DNA of 64,000 nt from Zooshikella sp050749885 (lineage in GTDB: Bacteria > Pseudomonadota > Gammaproteobacteria > Pseudomonadales > Zooshikellaceae). The position numbers and the translations under genes were made by a program. The stretch's first letter is position 1. Every line of letters begins with the position of its first letter. This document shows positions 45,955-55,445 of the stretch, piece after piece. Where the stretch lies: positions 1 to 64,000 of the forward strand of contig NZ_JBOIUB010000016.1 of NCBI RefSeq assembly GCF_050749885.1, given 5' to 3'. Below the pieces are notes generated by a model, which was not told the DNA's origin, ran no database searches, and was given only the letters and a program-made list of their open reading frames with translations.

Positions 45955-46452
45955 ATGAACTATCACAAGTACTTTTCAGTTGATGTCATCAACGGGCCTG
46001 GCACCCGTTGTACTCTCTTTGTGTCAGGTTGTGAGCACCGCTGTGAAGGCTGTTATAACAAAGCAACCTGGCATCCAAACTCTGGGGATAAGTTCACTGA
46101 GAAACTACAAGCACAAATTATCAGTGATTTAAGAGACACCCGCATCAAACGGCGAGGTCTCTCACTCTCTGGAGGCGACCCACTGCTCCCCTCCAATGTG
46201 GATGCAATTCTACAGTTGGTTAAAGCAGTGAAGAAAGAATGTCCTGAAAAAGATATCTGGCTGTGGACAGGTTATACACTAGCCAACCTGACAGCACATC
46301 AGCGACAAGTTCTGCCGTTTATCGATGTACTGATCGATGGTAAGTTTGAAGCTGAACAAGCAGATCCAATGTTGATGTGGCGAGGTAGTACCAATCAAGT
46401 AATCTACCAAATAGATAACCACGGTAATAGTCAGAAATTAACGCTAGACTAA
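45955..46452 (+). CDS. nrdG: Anaerobic ribonucleotide reductase activating enzyme
   Basis: 165 residues; a radical-SAM activase that installs the glycyl radical on NrdD. From the ATG at 45955 it begins MNYHKYFSVDVINGPGTRCT and has the cluster motif CEHRCEGC (C26, C30, C33), then KRRGLSLSGGDPLLPSN and DIWLWTGYTL. I chose this ATG rather than the TTG at 45937 because NrdG proteins start MNYH. 21 bases separate it from nrdD. Confidence 0.96.
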   Translation: MNYHKYFSVDVINGPGTRCTLFVSGCEHRCEGCYNKATWHPNSGDKFTEKLQAQIISDLRDTRIKRRGLSLSGGDPLLPSNVDAILQLVKAVKKECPEKDIWLWTGYTLANLTAHQRQVLPFIDVLIDGKFEAEQADPMLMWRGSTNQVIYQIDNHGNSQKLTLD

Positions 46453-46484
46453 TAGTTAAACACTTATTCAAAAGATGTTGAACT

Positions 46485-47021
46485 ATGAAAAAACCACTTA
46501 CTTCATTAATAAAGACTATCCATAAGATTGTCTTCAAGTGGTCGTATCCTGCCAAGCTACACCAAAGCTATAGAGCCATTGTGCTTTCTGTCTTTTTATT
46601 ACTGATATTTACAGCAAACGCATATAGTGTGGACTTTATATTTTATGATTCTGACAAAAGGCATCAGTATTCTATAACGAAAATGGCTGCTCAGTTCACC
46701 AAACTTTATGGCTATGAGATAAAACCCTATGCCATCGTTGTTGCAGCTACAAAGCACTCAACCAAGTTCAAGCAACAGCTAAAATATTTAAGCAAATTAG
46801 ATGCTGAAAAGTGGTCTTTAATTTATATCCAATCTTTGGTTACACAAGGGACTGATGATAACTATCACACAGATAAGAATGTTGCCGTGCAACTGCTTCA
46901 AGATAACTCCTTTAATGTATTAATATTTTCACCCAGCGGTGTACTATTAAAGGAATCTAACCATGTTTTAAATGATAAAGAAATTATTAATATCGTCACA
47001 CAAGAAGTTTCAAATCGGTAA
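46485..47021 (+). CDS. Exported DUF4174-like protein
   Basis: 178 residues. A basic N-terminal tail (~30 residues) leads to a hydrophobic signal or anchor (AIVLSVFLLLIFTANAYS) and a periplasmic thioredoxin-like domain ending FNVLIFSPSGVLLKESNHVL, which recalls DUF4174. No cysteine pair is visible, so a redox role is doubtful. It follows nrdG by 32 bases on the same strand but may have its own promoter. Confidence 0.5.
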   Translation: MKKPLTSLIKTIHKIVFKWSYPAKLHQSYRAIVLSVFLLLIFTANAYSVDFIFYDSDKRHQYSITKMAAQFTKLYGYEIKPYAIVVAATKHSTKFKQQLKYLSKLDAEKWSLIYIQSLVTQGTDDNYHTDKNVAVQLLQDNSFNVLIFSPSGVLLKESNHVLNDKEIINIVTQEVSNR

Positions 47022-47082
47022 ATATCCTTTCAGATAAAATATCTAGGACAACGAAATATATTATAGTTTTTATTATAGTCAC

Positions 47083-47097
47083 CTAGGGCCTGTTAAC
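47083..47097. repeat. Dispersed 15-base word, copy 2
   Basis: CTAGGGCCTGTTAAC, identical to 25210-25224, here followed by ACTAACTCATACCCCCC instead of the tandem array. Confidence 0.4.
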
Positions 47098-47285
47098 ACT
47101 AACTCATACCCCCCTATCCCCCGCTCTTTTTCCAACATGCTAAAGATTAGCTTTTTCAGAAAGCTATCCATCTAGTATGTCAAGTTATGCGAAACATCAA
47201 CTGAGTTTTTTTAATAACGTGATAAGATAGCGAGCTACGTTAAGTCATGATGATGTTATTTTCTACAACTTATCAAGGTGATTAG

Positions 47286-47783
47286 ATGATTTTTGACAAC
47301 TACACAATACGTTCAGCAAGGCCTGAAGACACTCATCGTTGCTTTGAAATAGAAACAGTTTCATACCAGGGTGAAGAAGCCGCAACGTGCGAGAAAATAG
47401 CAAAACGAATAACGACTTATCCAGATGGATTCATGGTGATTGAAATTGATGGACAAATTATTGGTTTTATTAACTCTGGCTCTTGCGATCAGGTCATTAT
47501 GTCTGATGAAAGCTTTAAAGAACTGATTGGCCATGACCCTAATGGAAAACACAATGTTATTATGTCGGTAGTTGTTCATCCTGATTTTCAGGGTAAGAGT
47601 ATTTCTTCAATATTAATGCATAATTATATTCTGCGTATGCGGAAACTACAAAAAGAGTCAATTTACCTAATGTGTAGTGAACAAAATATTGCTCTTTACG
47701 AAAAATTTGGTTTTAGGTACCAGAAAGAATCTGACTCTTCTCATGGCGGTATGTCTTGGCATGAAATGGTATTATCCCTTTAG
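47286..47783 (+). CDS. GNAT-family N-acetyltransferase
   Basis: 165 residues. YTIRSARPEDTHRCFEIETV at the start, VMSVVVHPDFQGKSISSILM as the acetyl-CoA loop, and SIYLMCSEQNIALYEKFGFR near the end are standard GNAT segments. The layout is like that of arylalkylamine-type acetyltransferases. Substrate unknown. AAGGTGATTAG before the ATG is the ribosome site. Confidence 0.82.
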   Translation: MIFDNYTIRSARPEDTHRCFEIETVSYQGEEAATCEKIAKRITTYPDGFMVIEIDGQIIGFINSGSCDQVIMSDESFKELIGHDPNGKHNVIMSVVVHPDFQGKSISSILMHNYILRMRKLQKESIYLMCSEQNIALYEKFGFRYQKESDSSHGGMSWHEMVLSL

Positions 47784-47831
47784 ATTTCTTTATAAAGTTT
47801 AAAACAACTAATTGCTATCAAAAACTGAATG

Positions 47832-47898
47832 GCAAACAACAGCCACCATAAAGCAAAAAAATTCTTAGTGTTTTACGGTGACTGTTGTTTTGTACGTG
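47832..47898. terminator. Hairpin terminator between GNAT and protease genes
   Basis: AAACAACAG and CACC pair with GGTG and CTGTTGTTT over a long AT-rich loop, followed by TTGT. Serves the GNAT gene and possibly the convergent protease gene. Confidence 0.5.
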
Positions 47899-47951
47899 CT
47901 ATTTAGAATATCAAATCAAAAAGCACTTACAGTAAGAAGACGCATCATTAA

Positions 47952-48770
47952 TTAATGACTAATACCCGTTTGTGCAATAATCCAGTTGTTATAACTATAC
48001 GTCTTTGTAAAAACAGAAGAACTCATACAGCGCTCTCCCCAGCTAACAATGCCAATACTATAGAAGTCACCGCCATAATTTACCACAAAGGGTCCTCCAC
48101 TATCGCCATTACAAGCCGATGCCCCATAAGCATTACCTGCACAAATTGCTGAGAAAGGAATTTGAAAACGAAGTTGTTGACTACAAGATTGATTGTCAAT
48201 CACTTTGAGCTCTGCAGCCAATAGTTGGTCAGTACCTCGTCCTCCATAGTATGTCGCTCCCCAGCCTGAAACCGTTCCATACTTTCCTACAGTTGCCGCA
48301 TTCTCCATGACTTCCCTGGTGGGCAGTTTTGCAGGTGTATAACGTGCATCGGCAGGGTACACTAACTGTAATAGCGCAATATCCCAGCCATTACGGATAT
48401 TTTGTTGTCCCATCCAATTCGGGTGGATGATGATCTGATTTACTTGAATTGTATTTCCTTCCCAACCCGTTACCCGTGTGGCACCTACTCTCACAGTTAA
48501 GTTATAGGTATTTGCTTGCTCAACACAATGTGCAGCAGTTAAAACCCAATTGGCATCAATTAATGTCCCCCCACAACCTTGCTGACCATTCATTAATAAC
48601 ATAACTTGATAAGGTCTATGTGCTGCTGTAGTAGGTGTACCATGCACCACCATATTGGGTGCTTTTTTCATCGAAGTATTGTTTGTTTGAGCATAAAGAG
48701 AGATAGACAACAACAAACAAAGCGAATAACTAATCACACTTAAAAATTTTCCTATTATTATTCTATTCAT
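47952..48770 (-). CDS. Secreted trypsin-fold serine protease (S1 family)
   Basis: 272 residues; signal peptide to about residue 27 (SISLYAQ), a short pro-segment and the protease domain. Catalytic triad H81 (LTAAHC), D130 (GWDIALLQL) and S224 (CNGDSGGPF). The activation cut would be before VVHGTPTT, which replaces the usual IVGG. The specificity-pocket residue six before S224 is a serine, not aspartate, so cleavage after Arg/Lys is not expected; a chymotrypsin- or elastase-like choice is more likely. Six cysteines allow the usual disulphides. Monocistronic. Confidence 0.92.
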   Translation of the reverse strand: MNRIIIGKFLSVISYSLCLLLSISLYAQTNNTSMKKAPNMVVHGTPTTAAHRPYQVMLLMNGQQGCGGTLIDANWVLTAAHCVEQANTYNLTVRVGATRVTGWEGNTIQVNQIIIHPNWMGQQNIRNGWDIALLQLVYPADARYTPAKLPTREVMENAATVGKYGTVSGWGATYYGGRGTDQLLAAELKVIDNQSCSQQLRFQIPFSAICAGNAYGASACNGDSGGPFVVNYGGDFYSIGIVSWGERCMSSSVFTKTYSYNNWIIAQTGISH

Positions 48771-49168
48771 AGTATTTCCTTATAATTTTAATTCTTAGCA
48801 GTCATACCGAATAATTATTGGATTATGTAATTCATCCATATGATTATTAACAATATATTATATGTTTATAAAGGCCATAGGATAGTAAGTACAATTTAAA
48901 ACTACAAAGACAGCTTTCACCTTTAAGGTCAATTTACACACATAATGATATGTACAGATAATATTAGACGATAAAACATTAATCTATTATGAATCATAGC
49001 CGTAAATTGTATCATTTATTAATACCGATATACCCTCCGCAGTAGTCATTATCAAATATGAGTAGTTTTATGAGCTTCAATATTTCAATTTAAAACTATC
49101 AAATCCACTTACCATGAAAGACGCTACATCCTGTACAGATAGATAACAACTACTCGTATATCTTTACA
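48771..49168. other. AT-rich spacer
   Basis: About 400 bases upstream of the protease gene and downstream of the LysR gene. Nothing supportable beyond the expected protease promoter. Confidence 0.4.
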
Positions 49169-50089
49169 CTAGGTAGAACTATGTAAATACTGTTTTAAGC
49201 TGTCTGCTAAAATATCTATCACACACTTTACGCGTTTAATACGCACCTTATCTTTTGAATAAATTAAGAAGAGATGGTTTTCTAGACGATTAGGTGTAAT
49301 CTGATACTCAGTTAATAACCGTATCAATTTTTCTTGTAGTACGTCATTACTTACACTCAATGCCGGTAGTAATGCTATACCTGAGCCAATTAATGTATTA
49401 CGATAAATAACAGCAGGGTTATTCGTTTTAAGCCACGCATGCTGTAAATTAACTCTAAATTGTTTTTTATTTTGTTTAAAAAACCAGCTTGAGTGTGATT
49501 GAGAAAAGCGAAAGGCAAATACTTTATGTGTTTGCAAATCCTGGGGCTCCAAAGGCAAGCCAAATTCTTTAAGATAACTTGGTGCAGCTACCAGCCAATA
49601 TTCATTCTTGATAATCTTCTTAGCAATTAAACCAGAGTCTCGTATACCACCAAAACGTAAATAAATATCATACTGACCTTCATGAGGGTCTAATAATTTG
49701 TCTTCACTGTGAAGATGGATCGTCACCTCTGGGTATTGCCGATGCAATTCCACTAAAGCGTTTGGCAGGAATTCGGCACTAAACCACCAAGGAGCAGAAA
49801 TACTCACATCCCCACGGATATGCTCACTACTTTCTTTTAAATTGTCCCCAAGCTCATCTAAAGAGGACACAATCTGGGACGCTTGCTCAAATAATGTTTT
49901 TCCTGCAGCAGTCAAGGCAACATTGCGCGTACTGCGAGTTAGAAGTATTACTCCTAACTCCTTTTCCAACTCAGCGACATGACGAGATACAGATGAACTG
50001 GAAAGGTTCAATTGCGTAGCGGCTTTTGCAAAGCTCGTATGTCGAGCCACCGATAGGAATACTCTCAAAGACTCAAGTGAACGAATCAT
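49169..50089 (-). CDS. LysR-family transcriptional regulator
   Basis: 306 residues. N-terminal winged HTH (LRVFLSVARHTSFAKAATQL and SSSSVSRHVAELEKELGVIL) followed by a substrate-binding domain (DVSISAPWWFSAEFLPNALV; LRFGGIRDSGLIAKKI; GSGIALLPALSVS). It is divergent from an MdaB-like quinone reductase gene with ~155 bases between starts, the usual position of a LysR target, so it probably controls that gene in response to quinone or electrophile stress. Confidence 0.92.
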   Translation of the reverse strand: MIRSLESLRVFLSVARHTSFAKAATQLNLSSSSVSRHVAELEKELGVILLTRSTRNVALTAAGKTLFEQASQIVSSLDELGDNLKESSEHIRGDVSISAPWWFSAEFLPNALVELHRQYPEVTIHLHSEDKLLDPHEGQYDIYLRFGGIRDSGLIAKKIIKNEYWLVAAPSYLKEFGLPLEPQDLQTHKVFAFRFSQSHSSWFFKQNKKQFRVNLQHAWLKTNNPAVIYRNTLIGSGIALLPALSVSNDVLQEKLIRLLTEYQITPNRLENHLFLIYSKDKVRIKRVKCVIDILADSLKQYLHSST

Positions 50090-50245
50090 TATTGCATTTA
50101 TTCAAATAATAAAGTTTAAAAATTATGATTAATGATCAAGTATGAAGGCGTTATAATCGATAGTCAATATCAAAAGTACATCTTCTATTAAATATTTGTC
50201 TATTATATTCCTCCAATGTTTTAAGTACATGTTTAGGAGAATGTT

Positions 50246-50833
50246 ATGCTAAAAGTATTAATTATAAATGGTGCAGAACAACGTAAAATGGCACCCAGTA
50301 AGTTTAATGAAAGCATGATTAAAACTGCAAAAAACTTACTAACTTCTTATTCGAAAGTTAGACTCTCTTCTGTTGCCAATCATTACGATATCAAAGAAGA
50401 ACAAGAAAAAATTCTTTGGGCAGATATTATTATTTTTCAATTTCCTGTTTATTGGTTTAATGTCTCCTCAACACTTAAAAAATATTTTGATGATGTGTAC
50501 GAATATGGCTTATTTTTCGGCCCATCCGAACCTTATGGAAAAGGTGGCTATTTAACAGATAAACACTATATGTTATCGACAACCTGGAATGCGCCTATTG
50601 AAGCATTCTCTTATTCAAAAGGACTATTTTCTAAAAAACAGCCTGATGACTTACTTTTGGCAATACATACCACTCAACAATATGTTGGTATGCAGCCATT
50701 ACCTAGCTTTGCAGCATTTGATATTGTGAAACAGCCTAACTTCTCACACTGGCAAAAGCAGTGGCAGAAACATCTTACTCAATACATCAATAGTTCACTA
50801 CTCAATACACCGATTCAGAATAATAGCTTATAA
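50246..50833 (+). CDS. NAD(P)H quinone oxidoreductase, MdaB-like
   Basis: 195 residues, flavodoxin fold. VLIINGAEQRKMAPSKFNES, WADIIIFQFPVYWFNVSSTL, KKYFDDVYEYGLFFG, GKGGYLTDKHYMLSTTWNAP and HTTQQYVGMQPLPSFAAFD follow the MdaB pattern closely. Such FAD enzymes reduce quinones by two electrons and limit oxidative damage. AGGAGAATGTT supplies the ribosome site. Divergent from the LysR gene. Confidence 0.88.
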   Translation: MLKVLIINGAEQRKMAPSKFNESMIKTAKNLLTSYSKVRLSSVANHYDIKEEQEKILWADIIIFQFPVYWFNVSSTLKKYFDDVYEYGLFFGPSEPYGKGGYLTDKHYMLSTTWNAPIEAFSYSKGLFSKKQPDDLLLAIHTTQQYVGMQPLPSFAAFDIVKQPNFSHWQKQWQKHLTQYINSSLLNTPIQNNSL

Positions 50834-50900
50834 ATTCTAGCGAACAATTTATTTTCAACTAAACTCGATTGTGAAAAGTCCATAAATGCAAGGAAGCACC

Positions 50901-51770
50901 ATGAAAAATAACTATATCGTTTTTCTTTTTCTGACAGTACTTTCAGTAACATCGACATTTTGCCTTGGGGGCTCAGCGCTAGAGACAACATTGACTAATT
51001 CAGATACACACTCACGCTGTTCAATTGAGCATGGTAATTTAACTGACCACTCAATAAATTGCAGCTACCAATCACTTTATATCGAAGCCAATGTCGGTAT
51101 TAAACGTGAAGTGAAATATCAGATACCTATTGGAAATCCACCCAGACAAGGTTGGCCAGTAGTATTGATCTTTCAAGGTAGCTTCTTTCCTGTTGAGTTT
51201 CTTCGTCAAAAATCCGATCCATTTGGTGGATTTCATGAAGCGATGCTTATTAAACAACTTTTAGATTCTGGTTACGCGATTATTGCCCCTAGAGCAGCTA
51301 TAAATCTTGCTTGGCAAACCAACCTAATAGCTAACGCAACACCTTATCAGTTAACAACTGACTACCAATTCTTAACTCGTGTATTAACGGGTATACGCAA
51401 AGGATTATTCGGGCCACTCAATAACCAAAAAAAATTCGCTACAGGCATTTCAAGTGGTGGTTATAATACCAGCCGAATGGCTGTATCATTTTCTGGAGAG
51501 TTCAATGCATTAGCCATTCAATCTGCGTCATATGCAACGTGTCTTGGTCCTGCCTGTCTTGTACCACGCTCATTACCCAACAATCATCCTCCAACGTTAT
51601 TCATTCATGGTGCATTAGACTTAATTGTCCCAGTATGGACAATGACTCAATATTATAATCGTTTAATCAAGCATGGTATTCATACCGAAAAGTGGGTAAA
51701 TCCCTATAAGGGTCATGCTTGGTTTGAAGAGTCACCAGAAAAGATTGTTGAATGGTTTAACCGGTTTTAA
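50901..51770 (+). CDS. Secreted alpha/beta hydrolase, PHB-depolymerase-like
   Basis: 289 residues from the ATG at 50901 (AAGGAAG upstream). Signal peptide, then an alpha/beta hydrolase: oxyanion region VLIFQGSFFP, nucleophile elbow GISSGGYN, acid in FIHGALDLIVPV, histidine in NPYKGHAWF. The order and spacing resemble extracellular poly(3-hydroxybutyrate) depolymerases and related esterases. Four mature cysteines may form disulphides. The substrate is not certain. A terminator shared with the convergent gene follows. Confidence 0.75.
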   Translation: MKNNYIVFLFLTVLSVTSTFCLGGSALETTLTNSDTHSRCSIEHGNLTDHSINCSYQSLYIEANVGIKREVKYQIPIGNPPRQGWPVVLIFQGSFFPVEFLRQKSDPFGGFHEAMLIKQLLDSGYAIIAPRAAINLAWQTNLIANATPYQLTTDYQFLTRVLTGIRKGLFGPLNNQKKFATGISSGGYNTSRMAVSFSGEFNALAIQSASYATCLGPACLVPRSLPNNHPPTLFIHGALDLIVPVWTMTQYYNRLIKHGIHTEKWVNPYKGHAWFEESPEKIVEWFNRF

Positions 51771-51829
51771 TTGAATCATTTTTACATTTACCATCACTCA
51801 TAAAAATCACATATAAAAGATACAAAAAA

Positions 51830-51863
51830 AGCCCACCATAATGTTTGATTATATTGGTGGGCT
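51830..51863. terminator. Bidirectional terminator between hydrolase and HECGH protein genes
   Basis: AGCCCACCA pairs with TGGTGGGCT over a 16-base loop; runs of A before and CTTT after fit termination from both sides. Confidence 0.75.
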
Positions 51864-51886
51864 CTTTAGTAATACCTCTGTGGATA

Positions 51887-54148
51887 TTAATTACACTGAT
51901 GTGCTTTTCTTACAGCCTCAATTTCAGCCATTAACTCTGGGCGTTGAATTGCTTTAATAAATAACTTGGTATTTTCGGAGGTTAAGTTATCATGGTTACT
52001 CGGCTCATTTAACGCCAATGCTAAATCTTCATACATCCAAATTTTTCCCCATAATTTTAAAATAGCTTCACGCCAACAGGCATTGCCTAAAATCTCTTGG
52101 TAAATTTCTGGGTGATTATCATGAAGAAAGTACAGATAGCGTTGTATATACCACGCAAAACTGAGTGCACCATCAGCATCACTACCATAGGTCGTATAAT
52201 CATGGAATGCATAACCAATTGCCAGGGAATGACTATATTGTACCGCCTCATCAATTACAGATTCCCAGCCCTGTTTACCGACTGGGCTACCTTTATTGAT
52301 ATAAGTTGAATCGTAGTGATTATTGGGTACATCTTTAGAGAAACTATCATGCTGTAAATTATAAAGAGGAGGATATTCATAAGGTCCTCTCACAGGGCAA
52401 ACAGGTGTCGTACCTTTCGTTAACGGTAACGCCTGTGTAGACCAACCAGATAGTTTATGTGATAACCCATGTCCACATTCATGAACAGATAAGTCTGCGC
52501 CATGGAATAGCTCACTGGTGGGTAAATCCCCCCATGTGCTTTTTGCACGTTGCATCCAATACGTTAAGCATTTTTGCCCCGAACTATCAGGCGCTTGACT
52601 CAGTATTTCAGCACCAAAAGGATAACGCTTCTCTAGCGCTTTTGTTACTGTTTGCGATAAAACACTCAAAGAGGCGTTAGGGTTATGATTACTTAAAATA
52701 CCCTGAATATCTATCTGTGGATTTGCCCTTTGTGGCTCTCGATATTGGCCATCAATGCATTGAGCTGAAGTCATCATTTCAAATAAACCTGAACCACTCG
52801 TATCTCCATCGTCGGGTTTATCTCCATCACCGGGTTTATCCCCATCACCGGGTTTATCCCCATCATCGGGCTTATCCCCATCATCCGGTTTATCCCCATC
52901 ATCGGGCTTATCCCCATCGTCCGGTTTATCCCCATCATCCGGTTTGTCCCCATCACCAGGTTTATCTCCATCTCCTGGTTCGGCATCTTGTTGACTGAGC
53001 TTTATATCGTCCAGAAAATAATCAACATTTGCGTCAGGACCGAATACATAAATCTCTGCCTTTTTTAAAGTACCTTGCGGTTTAACAATAAAGTCAGATG
53101 CAATATCAACCCATTGTTCTGCTACAGGAATTGGAGTTGTGTGAATACGCTGCCAATGTGCTCCCTTATCATCAACATAATAAAGTTGCAGGCTAAGTTT
53201 TTGAGATTGATTCGTACCTGCACTTAATAGTGCAGAAAGATTCAACGTATATTTTTTCTTATCAGAAAGCCATTGGGTGATTGGTAATTTAACTCCAGAA
53301 TACCACTGATCACGACCTTTCACATATAAACTAAATCCTCCAGACTTTGCCTGTATACCACTAATTGCTGGAGCCTCATTAAGCCAAGCAGGTAACCACC
53401 CTGCATTGTCTGTTTCAAAGTCATGTTTAAATAGTGTATTAGTATCTTGCGTACTGTTATCTACCTCAGCAATTTTTACTTCATCAATAACAAGTTCTTT
53501 GCTTCCTTTAGGCCCAAATAATAACAAGTACGACTGTTTGATTTCACCCAGTGCATTGACCTTAAATTTTCCTGTTAATGTTTTATTATCACTACTTATT
53601 TGGTCTACTGCTAGATATTGGTAATAAACAATGCCCAAATCATTTTTTAAGGCGAGTGCAGCCAACCCAAAATCTTTATCTTTGCTGCTATTTAACTTCA
53701 GATTAGCTTTAAATGTATATTCTTTTTTCTCGCTCAACGTAGGAATGATTTTCTGGATAAGTCCATCATAATAATTTTTACGCCCAGACACTACCGCCTG
53801 GTAGTCTATACCACATTCCTTTTCCAGCTTATTCTGAGTGACTTTTACATTTGACGTGTAATAAGCTCGCCATTCATCCAAACGATTAAAGTCAGGCTGA
53901 CGTATTAAGTTCCCTTTGTTTAGTAAAGGCTTATCACAAGGTCTATTTGGGTCTGCATAAAACATTATTGGTTCTTTAGGTAAAATTTTTGATTTTACAC
54001 TATTTTCTGACGGAGTATGCGTCAGATTATAATTCACATATTCAGGTATAATGAGACGAGCATCCACCTGAGTTACAGTACTAATCAATATAAATGACGT
54101 TAATAAATTAACATAAAAAGGAGGTGATGATACTGTTTTTATTTTCAT
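51887..54148 (-). CDS. Large secreted protein: binding modules, repeat linker, HECGH metallopeptidase-like domain
   Basis: 753 residues with a signal peptide (to ~30, TQVDA). Residues ~60-220 and ~240-385 look like two jelly-roll carbohydrate-binding-type modules (paired FDETDNAGWLPAW-like and VDEVKIAEV/LDDIKLSQ endings). A linker of ten hexapeptides (PDDGDK or PGDGDK) follows, then a C-terminal domain (~460-753) with VHECGHGLSH: H556, E557, H560, and E634 in WESVIDEAVQY as a possible third zinc ligand. I infer a secreted gluzincin-like peptidase acting on a polysaccharide-rich or glycoprotein target. The catalytic family is not recognised. Five cysteines lie in the C-terminal half. Confidence 0.7.
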   Translation of the reverse strand: MKIKTVSSPPFYVNLLTSFILISTVTQVDARLIIPEYVNYNLTHTPSENSVKSKILPKEPIMFYADPNRPCDKPLLNKGNLIRQPDFNRLDEWRAYYTSNVKVTQNKLEKECGIDYQAVVSGRKNYYDGLIQKIIPTLSEKKEYTFKANLKLNSSKDKDFGLAALALKNDLGIVYYQYLAVDQISSDNKTLTGKFKVNALGEIKQSYLLLFGPKGSKELVIDEVKIAEVDNSTQDTNTLFKHDFETDNAGWLPAWLNEAPAISGIQAKSGGFSLYVKGRDQWYSGVKLPITQWLSDKKKYTLNLSALLSAGTNQSQKLSLQLYYVDDKGAHWQRIHTTPIPVAEQWVDIASDFIVKPQGTLKKAEIYVFGPDANVDYFLDDIKLSQQDAEPGDGDKPGDGDKPDDGDKPDDGDKPDDGDKPDDGDKPDDGDKPGDGDKPGDGDKPDDGDTSGSGLFEMMTSAQCIDGQYREPQRANPQIDIQGILSNHNPNASLSVLSQTVTKALEKRYPFGAEILSQAPDSSGQKCLTYWMQRAKSTWGDLPTSELFHGADLSVHECGHGLSHKLSGWSTQALPLTKGTTPVCPVRGPYEYPPLYNLQHDSFSKDVPNNHYDSTYINKGSPVGKQGWESVIDEAVQYSHSLAIGYAFHDYTTYGSDADGALSFAWYIQRYLYFLHDNHPEIYQEILGNACWREAILKLWGKIWMYEDLALALNEPSNHDNLTSENTKLFIKAIQRPELMAEIEAVRKAHQCN
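52802..52982 (-). repeat. Ten 18-base coding repeats (PDDGDK linker)
   Basis: Ten in-frame 18-base units encode PGDGDK twice, PDDGDK five times, PGDGDK twice and PDDGDT. Units differ mostly at wobble positions, so they are not identical copies. An acidic flexible linker; unit number could vary between strains. Confidence 0.9.
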
Positions 54149-54299
54149 AAGTGAGGCCTATCAAATTCTAATAATCGCCATACCCTTTTGTCACGATATA
54201 TGCGCTTTACTCGCTATGATAGATAATCAAATGCTTATAAAATATTAAATGTCGCACTAAAAACAAAAATATATATTGTTTTACTTCACATCATTTGTA

Positions 54300-54737
54300 T
54301 TATACAAACCATCCATGTGTTATTTGTGCAAAATACAACACTGCTATGTAGCGCATAGTTTTGCCTATTGCCACTAATGTTAAAAATACACCTATACGTA
54401 CTTTCATGATGCCCGCAATTAAAGTAAGCACATCACCTCCTAATGGCATCCAAGCAAACAGTAAGCTCCAAACGCCATAACGCTGAAACCAATACTGCAT
54501 CCGCTCAATTTGTTCATCCTTAAAGTAAAACCAACGCCGCTCCTTGAAATGAAGTAAGTAACGGCCTAAGTACCAGTTCACAACAGCCCCCAATGTATTC
54601 CCTGTCGATGCCACTACGATGAGTAACCAGGCTGGCTCTCCTGTTTGTAACAATGCATATAGTAAAACTTCAGAATAAAACGGAAGAATTGTTGCCGCTA
54701 AAAATGATGATGCAAATAAGGATAAATAGGCTATCAC
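54300..54737 (-). CDS. YqaA-family membrane protein (DedA/VTT-like)
   Basis: 145 residues with about four membrane segments; ASSFLAATILPFYSEVLLYA, GNTLGAVVNWYLGRYLL, WFQRYGVWSLLFAWMPLGGD and AIGKTMRYIAVLYFA are the YqaA signature parts. Members of this SNARE-associated/VTT group are linked to lipid scrambling or undecaprenyl-phosphate handling. It begins 9 bases after the amidotransferase gene on the same strand, so it probably belongs to the amidoligase transcript. Confidence 0.85.
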   Translation of the reverse strand: MIAYLSLFASSFLAATILPFYSEVLLYALLQTGEPAWLLIVVASTGNTLGAVVNWYLGRYLLHFKERRWFYFKDEQIERMQYWFQRYGVWSLLFAWMPLGGDVLTLIAGIMKVRIGVFLTLVAIGKTMRYIAVLYFAQITHGWFV

Positions 54738-54746
54738 TACATAAAC

Positions 54747-55445
54747 CTAGGTTGTTGTGCGCTTGGCTTGAGCAACTAACCACTGAAAGAGCTGTCGCTG
54801 ATGTTTAAGATATAATAAATATTCTGGATGCCACTGTACACCGATGACAGGCTTAACCTCATTGTATTCAATAGCCTGTATAAAGTGATCAGCATCCCAG
54901 GCTGCTACACGAAAATCATTTGCTATTGTGTTAACGGCTTGATGGTGTAAACTATTTACCTTGATTAACTCATGACCAATTATTTTATAAATCTCAGTTT
55001 CTTTCTTTAGTACAATTTTTTTTCGCGGCAAAAATGTGGCTCTGTTATCTGTTTTTTCTCGCAAGGGACGAATATCCTGATATAAGCTACCGCCGCACTG
55101 AACATTTAATAACTGGTAACCCCGGCAAATTCCCAAAATGGGCAAGTGATTTATCAACGCATAATCAATATATCGCTGCTCAAGCTCATCTCGAGCTTCA
55201 TCATAATGCGCTTTAGCCATAATCTCCTCTTCATAGAGAGATGGGTGAATATCATCTCCACCACTTATCACTAAACCATCAAGATGTTCCTCAGGCACCG
55301 AATGCCGTACACTTATTCGTTTAGCACATCCACCCGCAAGAAAAATAGCCAACCTAATACAAAACCAGGAAGGTGAAATCACCCTAGCATTACCTGTTAC
55401 ACCGATAACAGGTTTTGATATATTTCGTCGAGTACGCTGAACCAT
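54747..55445 (-). CDS. Class I glutamine amidotransferase-like gamma-glutamyl hydrolase (PuuD type)
   Basis: 232 residues. IGVTGNARVISPSW, LDGLVISGGDDIHPSLY, nucleophile loop LGICRGYQLLN (C107) and QWHPEY (H206, E208) give an intact triad of the peptidase C26 / PuuD family, which hydrolyses gamma-glutamyl amides. Its start overlaps the upstream amidoligase gene by 49 bases, implying coupled translation. The pair is a recognised type: amidoligase makes an amide, this enzyme cuts or edits gamma-glutamyl links. It is shorter than E. coli PuuD (254) at the N-terminus. Confidence 0.9.
   Translation of the reverse strand: MVQRTRRNISKPVIGVTGNARVISPSWFCIRLAIFLAGGCAKRISVRHSVPEEHLDGLVISGGDDIHPSLYEEEIMAKAHYDEARDELEQRYIDYALINHLPILGICRGYQLLNVQCGGSLYQDIRPLREKTDNRATFLPRKKIVLKKETEIYKIIGHELIKVNSLHHQAVNTIANDFRVAAWDADHFIQAIEYNEVKPVIGVQWHPEYLLYLKHQRQLFQWLVAQAKRTTT

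Noticed and set aside
52717..52998. ORFs rich in HHRVYP or GINRMM repeats
   Set aside because: Shadow frames of the 18-base repeat coding for the PDDGDK linker.
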